Assembly: GCA_947471745.1 (NCBI GenBank)
Contig: CANJKZ010000425.1
Location: 1,096,501 to 1,160,500 of the forward strand
Reading direction: 5' to 3'
Source of the DNA: Closterium sp. Naga37s-1
Taxonomy: Eukaryota > Streptophyta > Zygnematophyceae > Desmidiales > Closteriaceae
Length of the DNA: 64,000 bases
Positions 46,401-58,739 of this stretch are shown here, piece by piece. The stretch's first letter is position 1, and the number at the start of each line of letters is the position of its first letter. The notes below the pieces were generated by a model. That model worked only from the letters and a program-made list of their open reading frames with translations. It did no database searches and was not told where the DNA came from. The position numbers and the translations under genes are program-made.

Positions 46401-49400
46401 TTATCAAATGATGATGATAAACCGGTAGAGGAGAGGAGAGGAGGGAAAGGAGAGGAGAAGAAGAGGAGGGGAGAGGAGGGAGAGGGAGAGGAGATGAAAG
46501 GAGGGAGAGGGAGTGCATACTTGATGTCTTTGTCTAGCTGTCCGTCTTGCTGCCTCAACTCGTCTAGCTGAGCCTGGTGTCAGCACAGGGAGGAGGAACG
46601 AGGAAGAGAAGGAGAGACGGATAGAGAGGGGCGGACGAGGAGGAGAGGTGGAGGAGACATAGAGGCAAAAGAGAGAGGAGGAGAAGGAAAGTAGCTATTG
46701 ATTTGAGTCGATCACTGATTTTGACTTCAAAGGTTCCGTCCATCACGGATGGAAACAGAGAAAGAAAGAAACGAAGAAGGCGTGCTAACGATTGGTAACG
46801 CAATGGCATGGCAGGAAGTGCTTGGAAGAGGTGTTGGGGTGAAAGGGGTGGGGTGTGTGGTGAGGGCACCTAAAAATCTATTGGAAAGGAGGAGGCAGGG
46901 AGACAGAGGGGGCGGGAGAGAATGGAAAGGGGGAAAGGGGGGAAAAGGGAAAAGGGGAGGAAGGGCAGGTAGGGAAGCAGGTTGGGAAGGGGGAGAGGGT
47001 GGGAAGGGGGGGAAGGGAGGGATGCGCAGGAAGGAGGCGGAGGTGGGAAAAGAGAAAAAGGCACCACGGCAGGGTCGAATATATAACTCCTCCCCCCACC
47101 TTTCCTCCCCCATCCCCATCCATCCGCATCCCCCATCTCCCTTCCCCCCGGCTTATGCCCCCCACCATTGCACAGCACCGCACAGCACCTGGGCACTGCT
47201 CACGTCGTGTTGCATGCGTGTTGCTCCCTCCCCTTGCAGGTTCATCCCCCTGCCTCACACAAGCACAGCACAGGGAGGGGGGGCGGAGCAGAGACTATGA
47301 AGAAGTCCCTGTCTACCATAGTACAGGGAGGGGGATCGAAGCACACACTTCTGATACTGTCTCACATCCCTGTCTCACAGCCCTGTCTCACAGCCCTGTC
47401 TCACATCCCTGTCTCGCATCCCTGTCTCACATCCCTGTCTCGCATCCCTGTCTCACATCCCTGTCTCACATCCCTGTCTCACATCCCTGTCTCGTCTCAC
47501 ATCCCTGTCTCACATCCCTGTCTCACATCCCTGTCTCACATCCCTGTCTCACATCCCTGTCTCACATCCCTGTCTCACATCCCTGTCTCACATCCCTGTC
47601 TCGCATCCCTGTCTCGCATCCCTGTCTCACATCCCTGTCTCACATCCCTGTCTCGCATCCCTGTCTCACATCCCTGTCTCACATCCCTGTCTCACATCCC
47701 TGTCTCGCATCCCTGTCTCACATCCCTGTCTCACATCCCTGTCTCACATCCCTGTCTCACATCCCTGTCTCACATCCCTGTCTCACATCCCTGTCTCACA
47801 TCCCTGTCTCACATCCCTGTCTCACATCCCTGTCTCACATCCCTGTCTCACATCCCTGTCTCACATCCCTGTCTCACATCCCTGTCTCCCATCCCTGTCT
47901 CCCATCCCTGTCTCCCATCCCTGTCTCCCATCCCTGTCTCCCATCCCTGTCTCGCATCCCTGTCTCACATCCCTGTCTCACATCCCTGTCTCGCATCCCT
48001 GTCTCACATCCCTGTCTCACATCCCTGTCTCACATCCCTGTCTCACATCCCTGTCTCACATCCCTGTCTCACAGCCCTGTCTCACATCCCTGTCTCGCAT
48101 CCCTGTCTCACATCCCTGTCTCGCATCCCTGTCTCACATCCCTGTCTCACATCCCTGTCTCACATCCCTGTCTCGCATCCCTGTCTCACATCCCTGTCTC
48201 ACATCCCTGTCTCGCATCCCTGTCTCACATCCCTGTCTCACATCCCTGTCTCACATCCCTGTCTCACATCCCTGTCTCACATCCCTGTCTCGCATCCCTG
48301 TCTCGCATCCCTGTCTCACATCCCTGTCTCACATCCCTGTCTCACATCCCTGTCTCGCATCCCTGTCTCACATCCCTGTCTCACATCCCTGTCTCGCATC
48401 CCTGTCTCACATCCCTGTCTCACATCCCTGTCTCACATCCCTGTCTCACATCCCTGTCTCACATCCCTGTCTCACATCCCTGTCTCACATCCCTGTCTCA
48501 CATCCCTGTCTCACATCCCTGTCTCACATCCCTGTCTCACATCCCTGTCTCGCATCCCTGTCTCACATCCCTGTCTCGCATCCCTGTCTCGCATCCCTGT
48601 CTCACATCCCTGTCTCACATCCCTGTCTCACATCCCTGTCTCGCATCCCTGTCTCACATCCCTGTCTCACATCCCTGTCTCACATCCCTGTCTCACATCC
48701 CTGTCTCACATCCCTGTCTCACATCCCTGTCTCACATCCCTGTCTCACATCCCTGTCTCACATCCCTGTCTCACATCCCTGTCTCACATCCCTGTCTCAC
48801 ATCCCTGTCTCACATCCCTGTCTCCCATCCCTGTCTCCCATCCCTGTCTCACATCCCTGTCTCCCATCCCTGTCTCCCATCCCTGTCTCGCATCCCTGTC
48901 TCACATCCCTGTCTCACATCCCTGTCTCGCATCCCTGTCTCACATCCCTGTCTCACATCCCTGTCTCACATCCCTGTCTCACATCCCTGTCTCACATCCC
49001 TGTCTCACAGCCCTGTCTCACATCCCTGTCTCGCATCCCTGTCTCACATCCCTGTCTCGCATCCCTGTCTCACATCCCTGTCTCACATCCCTGTCTCACA
49101 TCCCTGTCTCGCATCCCTGTCTCACATCCCTGTCTCACATCCCTGTCTCGCATCCCTGTCTCACATCCCTGTCTCACATCCCTGTCTCACATCCCTGTCT
49201 CACATCCCTGTCTCACATCCCTGTCTCGCATCCCTGTCTCGCATCCCTGTCTCACATCCCTGTCTCACATCCCTGTCTCACATCCCTGTCTCGCATCCCT
49301 GTCTCACATCCCTGTCTCACATCCCTGTCTCGCATCCCTGTCTCACATCCCTGTCTCACATCCCTGTCTCACATCCCTGTCTCACATCCCTGTCTCACAT

Positions 49401-52400
49401 CCCTGTCTCACATCCCTGTCTCACATCCCTGTCTCACATCCCTGTCTCACATCCCTGTCTCACATCCCTGTCTCACATCCCTGTCTCACATCCCTGTCTC
49501 ACATCCCTGTCTCACATCCCTGTCTCACATCCCTGTCTCACATCCCTGTCTCACATCCCTGTCTCCCATCCCTGTCTCACATCCCTGTCTCCCATCCCTG
49601 TCTCCCATCCCTGTCTCGCATCCCTGTCTCACATCCCTGTCTCACATCCCTGTCTCACATCCCTGTCTCACATCCCTGTCTCACATCCCTGTCTCACATC
49701 CCTGTCTCACATCCCTGTCTCACATCCCTGTCTCACATCCCTGTCTCACATCCCTGTCTCACATCCCTGTCTCACATCCCTGTCTCACATCCCTGTCTCA
49801 CATCCCTGTCTCCCATCCCTGTCTCACATCCCTGTCTCCCATCCCTGTCTCCCATCCCTGTCTCGCATCCCTGTCTCACATCCCTGTCTCACATCCCTGT
49901 CTCGCATCCCTGTCTCACATCCCTGTCTCACATCCCTGTCTCCATCCCTGTCTCACATCCCTGTCTCACATCCCTGTCTCGCATCCCTGTCTCACATCCC
50001 TGTCATCCCTGTCTCACATCCCTGTCTCACATCCCTGTCTCACATCCCTGTCTCACATCCCTGTCTCGCATCCCTGTCTCACATCCCTGTCTCACATCCC
50101 TGTCTCACATCCCTGTCTCACATCCCTGTCTCGCATCCCTGTCTCGCATCCCTGTCTCACATCCCTGTCTCACATCCCTGTCTCACATCCCTGTCTCACA
50201 TCCCTGTCTCACATCCCTGTCTCGCATCCCTGTCTCACATCCCTGTCTCACATCCCTGTCTCGCATCCCTGTCTCACATCCCTGTCTCACATCCCTGTCT
50301 CACATCCCTGTCTCGCATCCCTGTCTCACATCCCTGTCTCACATCCCTGTCTCACATCCCTGTCTCACATCCCTGTCTCACATCCCTGTCTCGCATCCCT
50401 GTCTCGCATCCCTGTCTCACATCCCTGTCTCACATCCCTGTCTCACATCCCTGTCTCGCATCCCTGTCTCACATCCCTGTCTCACATCCCTGTCTCACAT
50501 CCCTGTCTCACATCCCTGTCTCACATCCCTGTCTCACATCCCTGTCTCACATCCCTGTCTCACATCCCTGTCTCACATCCCTGTCTCACATCCCTGTCTC
50601 ACATCCCTGTCTCACATCCCTGTCTCACATCCCTGTCTCACATCCCTGTCTCACATCCCTGTCTCACATCCCTGTCTCCCATCCCTGTCTCACATCCCTG
50701 TCTCCCATCCCTGTCTCCCATCCCTGTCTCGCATCCCTGTCTCACATCCCTGTCTCACATCCCTGTCTCACATCCCTGTCTCACATCCCTGTCTCACATC
50801 CCTGTCTCACATCCCTGTCTCACATCCCTGTCTCACATCCCTGTCTCACATCCCTGTCTCACATCCCCGTCTCACATCCCTGTCTCACATCCCTGTCTCA
50901 CATCCCTGTCTCACATCCCTGTCTCCCATCCCTGTCTCACATCCCTGTCTCCCATCCCTGTCTCCCATCCCTGTCTCGCATCCCTGTCTCACATCCCTGT
51001 CTCACATCCCTGTCTCGCATCCCTGTCTCACATCCCTGTCTCACATCCCTGTCTCCATCCCTGTCTCACATCCCTGTCTCACATCCCTGTCTCGCATCCC
51101 TGTCTCACATCCCTGTCTCACATCCCTGTCTCACATCCCTGTCTCACATCCCTGTCTCACATCCCTGTCTCGCATCCCTGTCTCACATCCCTGTCTCACA
51201 TCCCTGTCTCACATCCCTGTCTCACATCCCTGTCTCGCATCCCTGTCTCGCATCCCTGTCTCACATCCCTGTCTCACATCCCTGTCTCACATCCCTGTCT
51301 CACATCCCTGTCTCACATCCCTGTCTCGCATCCCTGTCTCACATCCCTGTCTCACATCCCTGTCTCGCATCCCTGTCTCACATCCCTGTCTCACATCCCT
51401 GTCTCACATCCCTGTCTCGCATCCCTGTCTCACATCCCTGTCTCACATCCCTGTCTCACATCCCTGTCTCACATCCCTGTCTCGCATCCCTGTCTCGCAT
51501 CCCTGTCTCACATCCCTGTCTCACATCCCTGTCTCACATCCCTGTCTCACATCCCTGTCTCACATCCCTGTCTCGCATCCCTGTCTCACATCCCTGTCTC
51601 GCATCCCTGTCTCGCATCCCTGTCTCACATCCCTGTCTCACATCCCTGTCTCACATCCCTGTCTCACATCCCTGTCTCACATCCCTGTCTCGCATCCCTG
51701 TCTCACATCCCTGTCTCACATCCCTGTCTCACATCCCTGTCTCACATCCCTGTCTCGCATCCCTGTCTCACATCCCTGTCTCACATCCCTGTCTCCATCC
51801 CTGTCTCACATCCCTGTCTCACATCCCTGTCTCACATCCCTGTCTCACATCGCTGTCTCACATCCCTGTCTCACATCCCTGTCTCACATCCCTGTCTCAC
51901 ATCCCTGTCTCACATCCCTGTCTCACATCCCTGTCTCACATCCCTGTCTCACATCCCTGTCTCACATCCCTGTCTCACATCCCTGTCTCACATCCCTGTC
52001 TCCCATCCCTGTCTCACATCCCTGTCTCCCATCCCTGTCTCCCATCCCTGTCTCGCATCCCTGTCTCACATCCCTGTCTCACATCCCTGTCTCACATCCC
52101 TGTCTCACATCCCTGTCTCACATCCCTGTCTCACATCCCTGTCTCACATCCCTGTCTCACATCCCTGTCTCACATCCCTGTCTCACATCCCCGTCTCACA
52201 TCCCTGTCTCACATCCCTGTCTCACATCCCTGTCTCACATCCCTGTCTCACATCCCTGTCTCACATCCCTGTCTCACAGCCCTGTCTCACATCCCTGTCT
52301 CGCATCCCTGTCTCACATCCCTGTCTCGCATCCCTGTCTCACATCCCTGTCTCACATCCCTGTCTCACATCCCTGTCTCACATCCCTGTCTCACATCGCT

Positions 52401-55400
52401 GTCTCACATCCCTGTCTCACATCCCTGTCTCACATCCCTGTCTCACATCCCTGTCTCACATCCCTGTCTCACATCCCTGTCTCACATCCCTGTCTCACAT
52501 CCCTGTCTCACATCCCTGTCTCACATCCCTGTCTCACATCCCTGTCTCCCATCCCTGTCTCACATCCCTGTCTCCCATCCCTGTCTCCCATCCCTGTCTC
52601 GCATCCCTGTCTCACATCCCTGTCTCACATCCCTGTCTCACATCCCTGTCTCACATCCCTGTCTCACATCCCTGTCTCACATCCCTGTCTCACATCCCTG
52701 TCTCACATCCCTGTCTCACATCCCTGTCTCACATCCCCGTCTCACATCCCTGTCTCACATCCCTGTCTCACATCCCTGTCTCACATCCCTGTCTCACATC
52801 CCTGTCTCACATCCCTGTCTCACAGCCCTGTCTCACATCCCTGTCTCGCATCCCTGTCTCACATCCCTGTCTCGCATCCCTGTCTCACATCCCTGTCTCA
52901 CATCCCTGTCTCACATCCCTGTCTCGCATCCCTGTCTCACATCCCTGTCTCACATCCCTGTCTCGCATCCCTGTCTCACATCCCTGTCTCACATCCCTGT
53001 CTCACATCCCTGTCTCGCATCCCTGTCTCGCATCCCTGTCTCACATCCCTGTCTCACATCCCTGTCTCACATCCCTGTCTCACATCCCTGTCTCGCATCC
53101 CTGTCTCACATCCCTGTCTCACATCCCTGTCTCGCATCCCTGTCTCACATCCCTGTCTCACATCCCTGTCTCACATCCCTGTCTCACATCCCTGTCTCAC
53201 ATCCCTGTCTCACATCCCTGTCTCACATCCCTGTCTCACATCCCTGTCTCACATCCCTGTCTCACATCCCTGTCTCACATCCCTGTCTCGCATCCCTGTC
53301 TCACATCCCTGTCTCGCATCCCTGTCTCGCATCCCTGTCTCACATCCCTGTCTCACATCCCTGTCTCACATCCCTGTCTCGCATCCCTGTCTCACATCCC
53401 TGTCTCACATCCCTGTCTCACATCCCTGTCTCACATCCCTGTCTCACATCCCTGTCTCACATCCCTGTCTCACATCCCTGTCTCACATCCCTGTCTCACA
53501 TCCCTGTCTCACATCCCTGTCTCACATCCCTGTCTCACATCCCTGTCTCCCATCCCTGTCTCCCATCCCTGTCTCACATCCCTGTCTCCCATCCCTGTCT
53601 CCCATCCCTGTCTCACATCCCTGTCTCGCATCCCTGTCTCACATCCCTGTCTCACATCCCTGTCTCACATCCCTGTCTCACATCCCTGTCTCACATCCCT
53701 GTCTCACAGCCCTGTCTCACATCCCTGTCTCGCATCCCTGTCTCACATCCCTGTCTCGCATCCCTGTCTCACATCCCTGTCTCACATCCCTGTCTCACAT
53801 CCCTGTCTCGCATCCCTGTCTCACATCCCTGTCTCACATCCCTGTCTCGCATCCCTGTCTCACATCCCTGTCTCACATCCCTGTCTCACATCCCTGTCTC
53901 ACATCCCTGTCTCACATCCCTGTCTCGCATCCCTGTCTCGCATCCCTGTCTCACATCCCTGTCTCACATCCCTGTCTCACATCCCTGTCTCACTTCCCTG
54001 TCTCACATCCCTGTCTCGCATCCCTGTCTCACATCCCTGTCTCACATCCCTGTCTCGCATCCCTGTCTCACATCCCTGTCTCACATCCCTGTCTCACATC
54101 CCTGTCTCACATCCCTGTCTCACATCCCTGTCTCACATCCCTGTCTCACATCCCTGTCTCACATCCCTGTCTCACATCCCTGTCTCACATCCCTGTCTCA
54201 CATCCCTGTCTCACATCCCTGTCTCACATCCCTGTCTCACATCCCTGTCTCACATCCCTGTCTCACATCCCTGTCTCCCATCCCTGTCTCACATCCCTGT
54301 CTCCCATCCCTGTCTCCCATCCCTGTCTCGCATCCCTGTCTCACATCCCTGTCTCACATCCCTGTCTCACATCCCTGTCTCACATCCCTGTCTCACATCC
54401 CTGTCTCACATCCCTGTCTCACATCCCTGTCTCACATCCCTGTCTCACATCCCTGTCTCACATCCCTGTCTCACATCCCTGTCTCACATCCCTGTCTCAC
54501 ATCCCTGTCTCCCATCCCTGTCTCACATCCCTGTCTCCCATCCCTGTCTCCCATCCCTGTCTCGCATCCCTGTCTCACATCCCTGTCTCACATCCCTGTC
54601 TCGCATCCCTGTCTCACATCCCTGTCTCACATCCCTGTCTCCATCCCTGTCTCACATCCCTGTCTCACATCCCTGTCTCGCATCCCTGTCTCACATCCCT
54701 GTCTCACATCCCTGTCTCACATCCCTGTCTCACATCCCTGTCTCACATCCCTGTCTCGCATCCCTGTCTCACATCCCTGTCTCACATCCCTGTCTCACAT
54801 CCCTGTCTCACATCCCTGTCTCGCATCCCTGTCTCGCATCCCTGTCTCACATCCCTGTCTCACATCCCTGTCTCACATCCCTGTCTCACATCCCTGTCTC
54901 ACATCCCTGTCTCGCATCCCTGTCTCACATCCCTGTCTCACATCCCTGTCTCGCATCCCTGTCTCACATCCCTGTCTCACATCCCTGTCTCACATCCCTG
55001 TCTCGCATCCCTGTCTCACATCCCTGTCTCACATCCCTGTCTCACATCCCTGTCTCACATCCCTGTCTCGCATCCCTGTCTCGCATCCCTGTCTCACATC
55101 CCTGTCTCACATCCCTGTCTCACATCCCTGTCTCGCATCCCTGTCTCACATCCCTGTCTCACATCCCTGTCTCGCATCCCTGTCTCACATCCCTGTCTCA
55201 CATCCCTGTCTCACATCCCTGTCTCACATCCCTGTCTCACATCCCTGTCTCACATCCCTGTCTCACATCCCTGTCTCACATCCCTGTCTCACATCCCTGT
55301 CTCACATCCCTGTCTCACATCCCTGTCTCACATCCCTGTCTCACATCCCTGTCTCACATCCCTGTCTCACATCCCTGTCTCCCATCCCTGTCTCACATCC

Positions 55401-58400
55401 CTGTCTCCCATCCCTGTCTCCCATCCCTGTCTCGCATCCCTGTCTCACATCCCTGTCTCACATCCCTGTCTCACATCCCTGTCTCACATCCCTGTCTCAC
55501 ATCCCTGTCTCACATCCCTGTCTCACATCCCTGTCTCACATCCCTGTCTCACATCCCCGTCTCACATCCCTGTCTCACATCCCTGTCTCACATCCCTGTC
55601 TCACATCCCTGTCTCCCATCCCTGTCTCACATCCCTGTCTCCCATCCCTGTCTCCCATCCCTGTCTCGCATCCCTGTCTCACATCCCTGTCTCACATCCC
55701 TGTCTCGCATCCCTGTCTCACATCCCTGTCTCACATCCCTGTCTCCATCCCTGTCTCACATCCCTGTCTCACATCCCTGTCTCGCATCCCTGTCTCACAT
55801 CCCTGTCTCACATCCCTGTCTCACATCCCTGTCTCACATCCCTGTCTCACATCCCTGTCTCGCATCCCTGTCTCACATCCCTGTCTCACATCCCTGTCTC
55901 ACATCCCTGTCTCACATCCCTGTCTCGCATCCCTGTCTCGCATCCCTGTCTCACATCCCTGTCTCACATCCCTGTCTCACATCCCTGTCTCACATCCCTG
56001 TCTCACATCCCTGTCTCGCATCCCTGTCTCACATCCCTGTCTCACATCCCTGTCTCGCATCCCTGTCTCACATCCCTGTCTCACATCCCTGTCTCACATC
56101 CCTGTCTCGCATCCCTGTCTCACATCCCTGTCTCACATCCCTGTCTCACATCCCTGTCTCACATCCCTGTCTCGCATCCCTGTCTCGCATCCCTGTCTCA
56201 CATCCCTGTCTCACATCCCTGTCTCACATCCCTGTCTCACATCCCTGTCTCACATCCCTGTCTCGCATCCCTGTCTCACATCCCTGTCTCGCATCCCTGT
56301 CTCGCATCCCTGTCTCACATCCCTGTCTCACATCCCTGTCTCACATCCCTGTCTCACATCCCTGTCTCACATCCCTGTCTCGCATCCCTGTCTCACATCC
56401 CTGTCTCACATCCCTGTCTCACATCCCTGTCTCACATCCCTGTCTCGCATCCCTGTCTCACATCCCTGTCTCACATCCCTGTCTCACATCCCTGTCTCAC
56501 ATCCCTGTCTCGCATCCCTGTCTCACATCCCTGTCTCCCATCCCTGTCTCACATCCCTGTCTCGCATCCCTGTCTCACATCCCTGTCTCACATCCCTGTC
56601 TCACATCCCTGTCTCACATCCCTGTCTCGCATCCCTGTCTCGCATCCCTGTCTCACATCCCTGTCTCACATCCCTGTCTCACATCCCTGTCTCACATCCC
56701 TGTCTCACATCCCTGTCTCGCATCCCTGTCTCACATCCCTGTCTCACATCCCTGTCTCATCCCTGTCTCGCATCCCTGTCTCACATCCCTGTCTCGCATC
56801 CCTGTCTCACATCCCTGTCTCACATCCCTGTCTCACATCCCTGTCTCACATCCCTGTCTCACATCCCTGTCTCACATCCCTGTCTCACATCTCTGTCTCA
56901 CACAGTCCTGAACCCTCCCCTCACATGCTCACCACACCATTCCCATCCTGCCCCAAGCAACCATTCCCATCCTGGCCCAAGCCCCACTCCTCACATACAC
57001 TCACCCTCGCCCCCCAAATGCACTCATCCCCACCGCCCTATGCACTCACCCGCACCCTCCCACGCACTCACCCGCCCCCCCCTTCCCATGCACTCACCCG
57101 CTCCCCCACTTCCCATGCACCCTCCCTTTCCCATGCACTTACTCGCCCCCCTGACCTTCCCCATGCACTCACGCCCATCGCACAATGTCTCGCCCTTCTT
57201 CTCAGTTACCCCGTACTCTCCACTTTAAGACATCATCGTCCCCCCCATCCCCCTCCTAAGCACTCAACCCTCTCCTCCCCCTGCCCTTCCTATGCACTCA
57301 CGCCCAGCGCACAATGTTCTTGTCCCTCTTCTCAATGAGCCCTTCACGAGCTCACCTCCCCGTCCCCCCTTCCCAACAACTCAAACAAACTCCCCCACAT
57401 CCCGTGCACTCACGCCCATCGCACAATGTTCTTGCCCTTCTTCTCGATCAGCCCTATACCCTCCAGCACGTTCGTGATGTCGTAGATCCGCCGCTTCTGC
57501 ACCTGCAGGCGCGAAAGTAGGATTGGGTGGGGTGGGGTTGGGGTTGGGGTTAGGGGTGGGGGCGGGGTTGGGTGTGGGGGTGGGTGGATGGGGCAGGGGA
57601 AGGTTATGCCGGAAGCACACTCAATCAGGCTAATGCCATGGAGCACGTTGGTGATGTTGTAGATCCGCTGCTTCTGCACCTGCAGTGATGGGGGAAGGGT
57701 GGCGTTGGGGTAAGGAGCAAGGAGAGGGGCACGGGGCGAAGTCCGGGCCACGTGCCAGTCGTCACTTTTGAGTCGACTCAAAAGTGACGACTGGAACTCG
57801 CTAGGTAGAGAGAGCACGGAACGTTCGGAGCATTGGCACAATGGGTGACGGGAAACGCATACTGAGGGAGGCAGCGGCGGCGTTGAGATCCATAGAGCAG
57901 TCGGGACTAGCCTTGATGAAAAGAAGTCGCCAGGTAGAGGGTACAGAACATTAGAAGCAAGAAGACAATGGGTGTTCACACCAGGGGAGCGAAACGCACA
58001 CTGAGGGAGGCAGCAGCGACGTTGAGATCCACGGAGCAGTCGGGACTAGCCTTGATGAGATCGATGAACTTCCGAGTCAACAGCCCTGGCGACGGCAGCA
58101 TGGCAACAACGGTGGCAGCAGCAGCAGGGTGGAAAGGACGGCAGCATATGACTGAGCTCTGACTATGAATGAATTCGAAACGTGAAGACTACAGAACCAT
58201 GAGGCTGGAGGCAATGGTGCGATGCGAGGGGTTAGAGAGGTGGGATAGGACGAGACGAAGTTTGGTTTGAATGCAAAGGGAGGACACCAGAACTCGATTC
58301 ACACACTCAACTTTCTGATTGACCTCTGGCCCTCCTTCCCCCCCTACTCTTTACCGAGAGAATTGTCGAATCTGCATGAGGGTTGCTGCTTCTGATGTGG

Positions 58401-58739
58401 CTGCAGGAATCTTGTGTTTGTCGTCTGATGTGGTAGCTCCTGTTGCTCTTGTTGCAGTTGCAGTTGTTGCTGCTGTTGCTGATGATGATACTCGAGGGGC
58501 TGCTGCTGCTGCTGCTGGTATGGCTGCACTGGTTGCTGTTGCTGCAGATGAATTTCCTGCTGAAACGGAAAATGCTGCTGCTGCTGCTGCTGCTGCTGTT
58601 GGTGCTGTTGGTGTTGCTGCTGGTGCAGGTTCTGCTGGTGGTGCTGGTGCTGCGGCTGAAACTGCACGTGCTGCTGGTGCGACGGCAAATGGTGGTGACC
58701 TTTCTGTGGCGGTTGTTGGTACGCTAGCTGGTTGTGCAT
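43044..58739 (-). CDS. E2F: E2F transcription factor
   Basis: Minus-strand exons 58739-58355, 58085-58000, 57502-57414, 47249-47189, 46573-46521, 45949-45850, 45358-45293, 44499-44444 and 43554-43044 join in frame to about 468 residues. After a Gln/His-rich N terminus comes the winged-helix DNA-binding domain ([20 protein letters not shown], then [20 protein letters not shown]). A leucine-zipper dimerisation stretch ([15 protein letters not shown]) follows, then the marked box ([52 protein letters not shown]). The C terminus is Ala-rich with a poly-Ala run. E2F partners DP proteins and controls S-phase genes under retinoblastoma-related repression. Exon 4 is supported mainly by phase, and the exon 8 acceptor is ambiguous. 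The terminal exon may continue by splicing at a donor near 43132. Intron 3 is about 10.2 kb of minisatellite. Confidence 0.8.
43389..43443 (+). repeat. Trinucleotide (CTG)n in E2F last exon
   Basis: About 18 CTG/GCT units, read on the minus strand as a poly-Ala run in the E2F tail. This is an expandable coding repeat. Confidence 0.9.
43755..44303. repeat. 32-bp minisatellite, 17 copies, in E2F intron 8
   Basis: The unit GGGAGAGGGAAGGCAGGAAA plus GAGGTATAATCT repeats every 32 bases, with GAGGTATAAT at 43771 through 44283. The copies look identical. On the plus strand it is purine-rich, so it forms a polypyrimidine stretch in the E2F pre-mRNA. The 538- and 499-codon minus ORFs here are artefacts of the repeat. 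Confidence 0.95.
44600..44880 (-). pseudogene. E2F: Two copies of E2F exon 8 start
   Basis: On the minus strand, copies of the [11 protein letters not shown] region occur at about 44700-44615 and 44870-44780. Each runs into TCTCAACCC instead of the [11 protein letters not shown] continuation. The true exon is the most downstream copy. Confidence 0.7.
44990..45140. repeat. 19-bp minisatellite, about 8 copies
   Basis: CACATGATGTGGATGGTGG repeats every 19 bases from 44993 to about 45140 in E2F intron 7, with small changes at both ends. A 15-base repeat (CAGCAGGACTCGCAT type) follows at 45176-45250. Confidence 0.9.
45490..45815 (-). pseudogene. E2F: Three partial copies of E2F exon 6
   Basis: On the minus strand, copies of the segment [19 protein letters not shown] with its donor occur near 45800-45740, 45685-45620 and 45565-45500. 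One has a stop in place of Gln (CF then TAG) and another has small indels. All lie downstream of the intact exon 6 (45949-45850). Confidence 0.8.
46020..46112 (-). pseudogene. E2F: Upstream copy of E2F exon 6
   Basis: On the minus strand this stretch encodes [19 protein letters not shown] and VTEEDIKG, then departs from the exon before LPCFQ. It keeps an acceptor and stays open into the next copy, so use in an alternative transcript is possible. Confidence 0.7.
47357..56903. repeat. 13-bp minisatellite, roughly 730 copies, in E2F intron 3
   Basis: The unit CACATCCCTGTCT (and variants CGCATCCC, CCCATCCC, CACAGCCC) repeats without a break for about 9.5 kb. Rare short units (TCTCCATCCC near 49940, 51052, 51790, 54640 and 55740) act as markers. 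The variant order repeats at about 0.24 kb and about 1.1 kb, so higher-order duplication has occurred. Two giant plus-strand ORFs here are artefacts, since 39 bases encode 13 residues. The array fills E2F intron 3. Confidence 0.97.
57160..57330 (-). pseudogene. E2F: Two copies of E2F exon 3 end
   Basis: On the minus strand, [12 protein letters not shown] with a GCGTGAGTGCAT donor lies near 57345-57295. A shorter copy ([10 protein letters not shown] frame with the same donor) lies near 57205-57165. Further GGGTGAGTGCATGGG fragments repeat between 57030 and 57150. Confidence 0.7.
57610..57685 (-). pseudogene. E2F: Copy of E2F exon 3 start
   Basis: On the minus strand this stretch encodes [20 protein letters not shown] followed by a stop. 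It copies [20 protein letters not shown] with several changes, so it is an older copy under no constraint. Confidence 0.75.
57755..57794. repeat. 40-bp perfect palindrome (TCGA type)
   Basis: The palindrome is centred on GTCGAC with the core TTTTGAGTCGACTCAAAA. Its perfect arms extend outward to CCAGTCGTCA and TGACGACTGG. It lies in E2F intron 2 between the pseudo-copies of exon 3 and exon 2. Confidence 0.95.
57835..57925 (-). pseudogene. E2F: Copy of E2F exon 2
   Basis: On the minus strand this stretch copies [20 protein letters not shown] with a GTATGC donor-like end, but its 5' part has diverged. The intact exon 2 lies at 58085-58000. Confidence 0.75.

Noticed and set aside
46999..57228. 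Two plus-strand ORFs of 3409 and 3247 codons with [13 protein letters not shown] repeats
   Set aside because: They are translations of the 13-bp minisatellite (39 bases per 13 residues). The opposite strand carries E2F exons on both sides.
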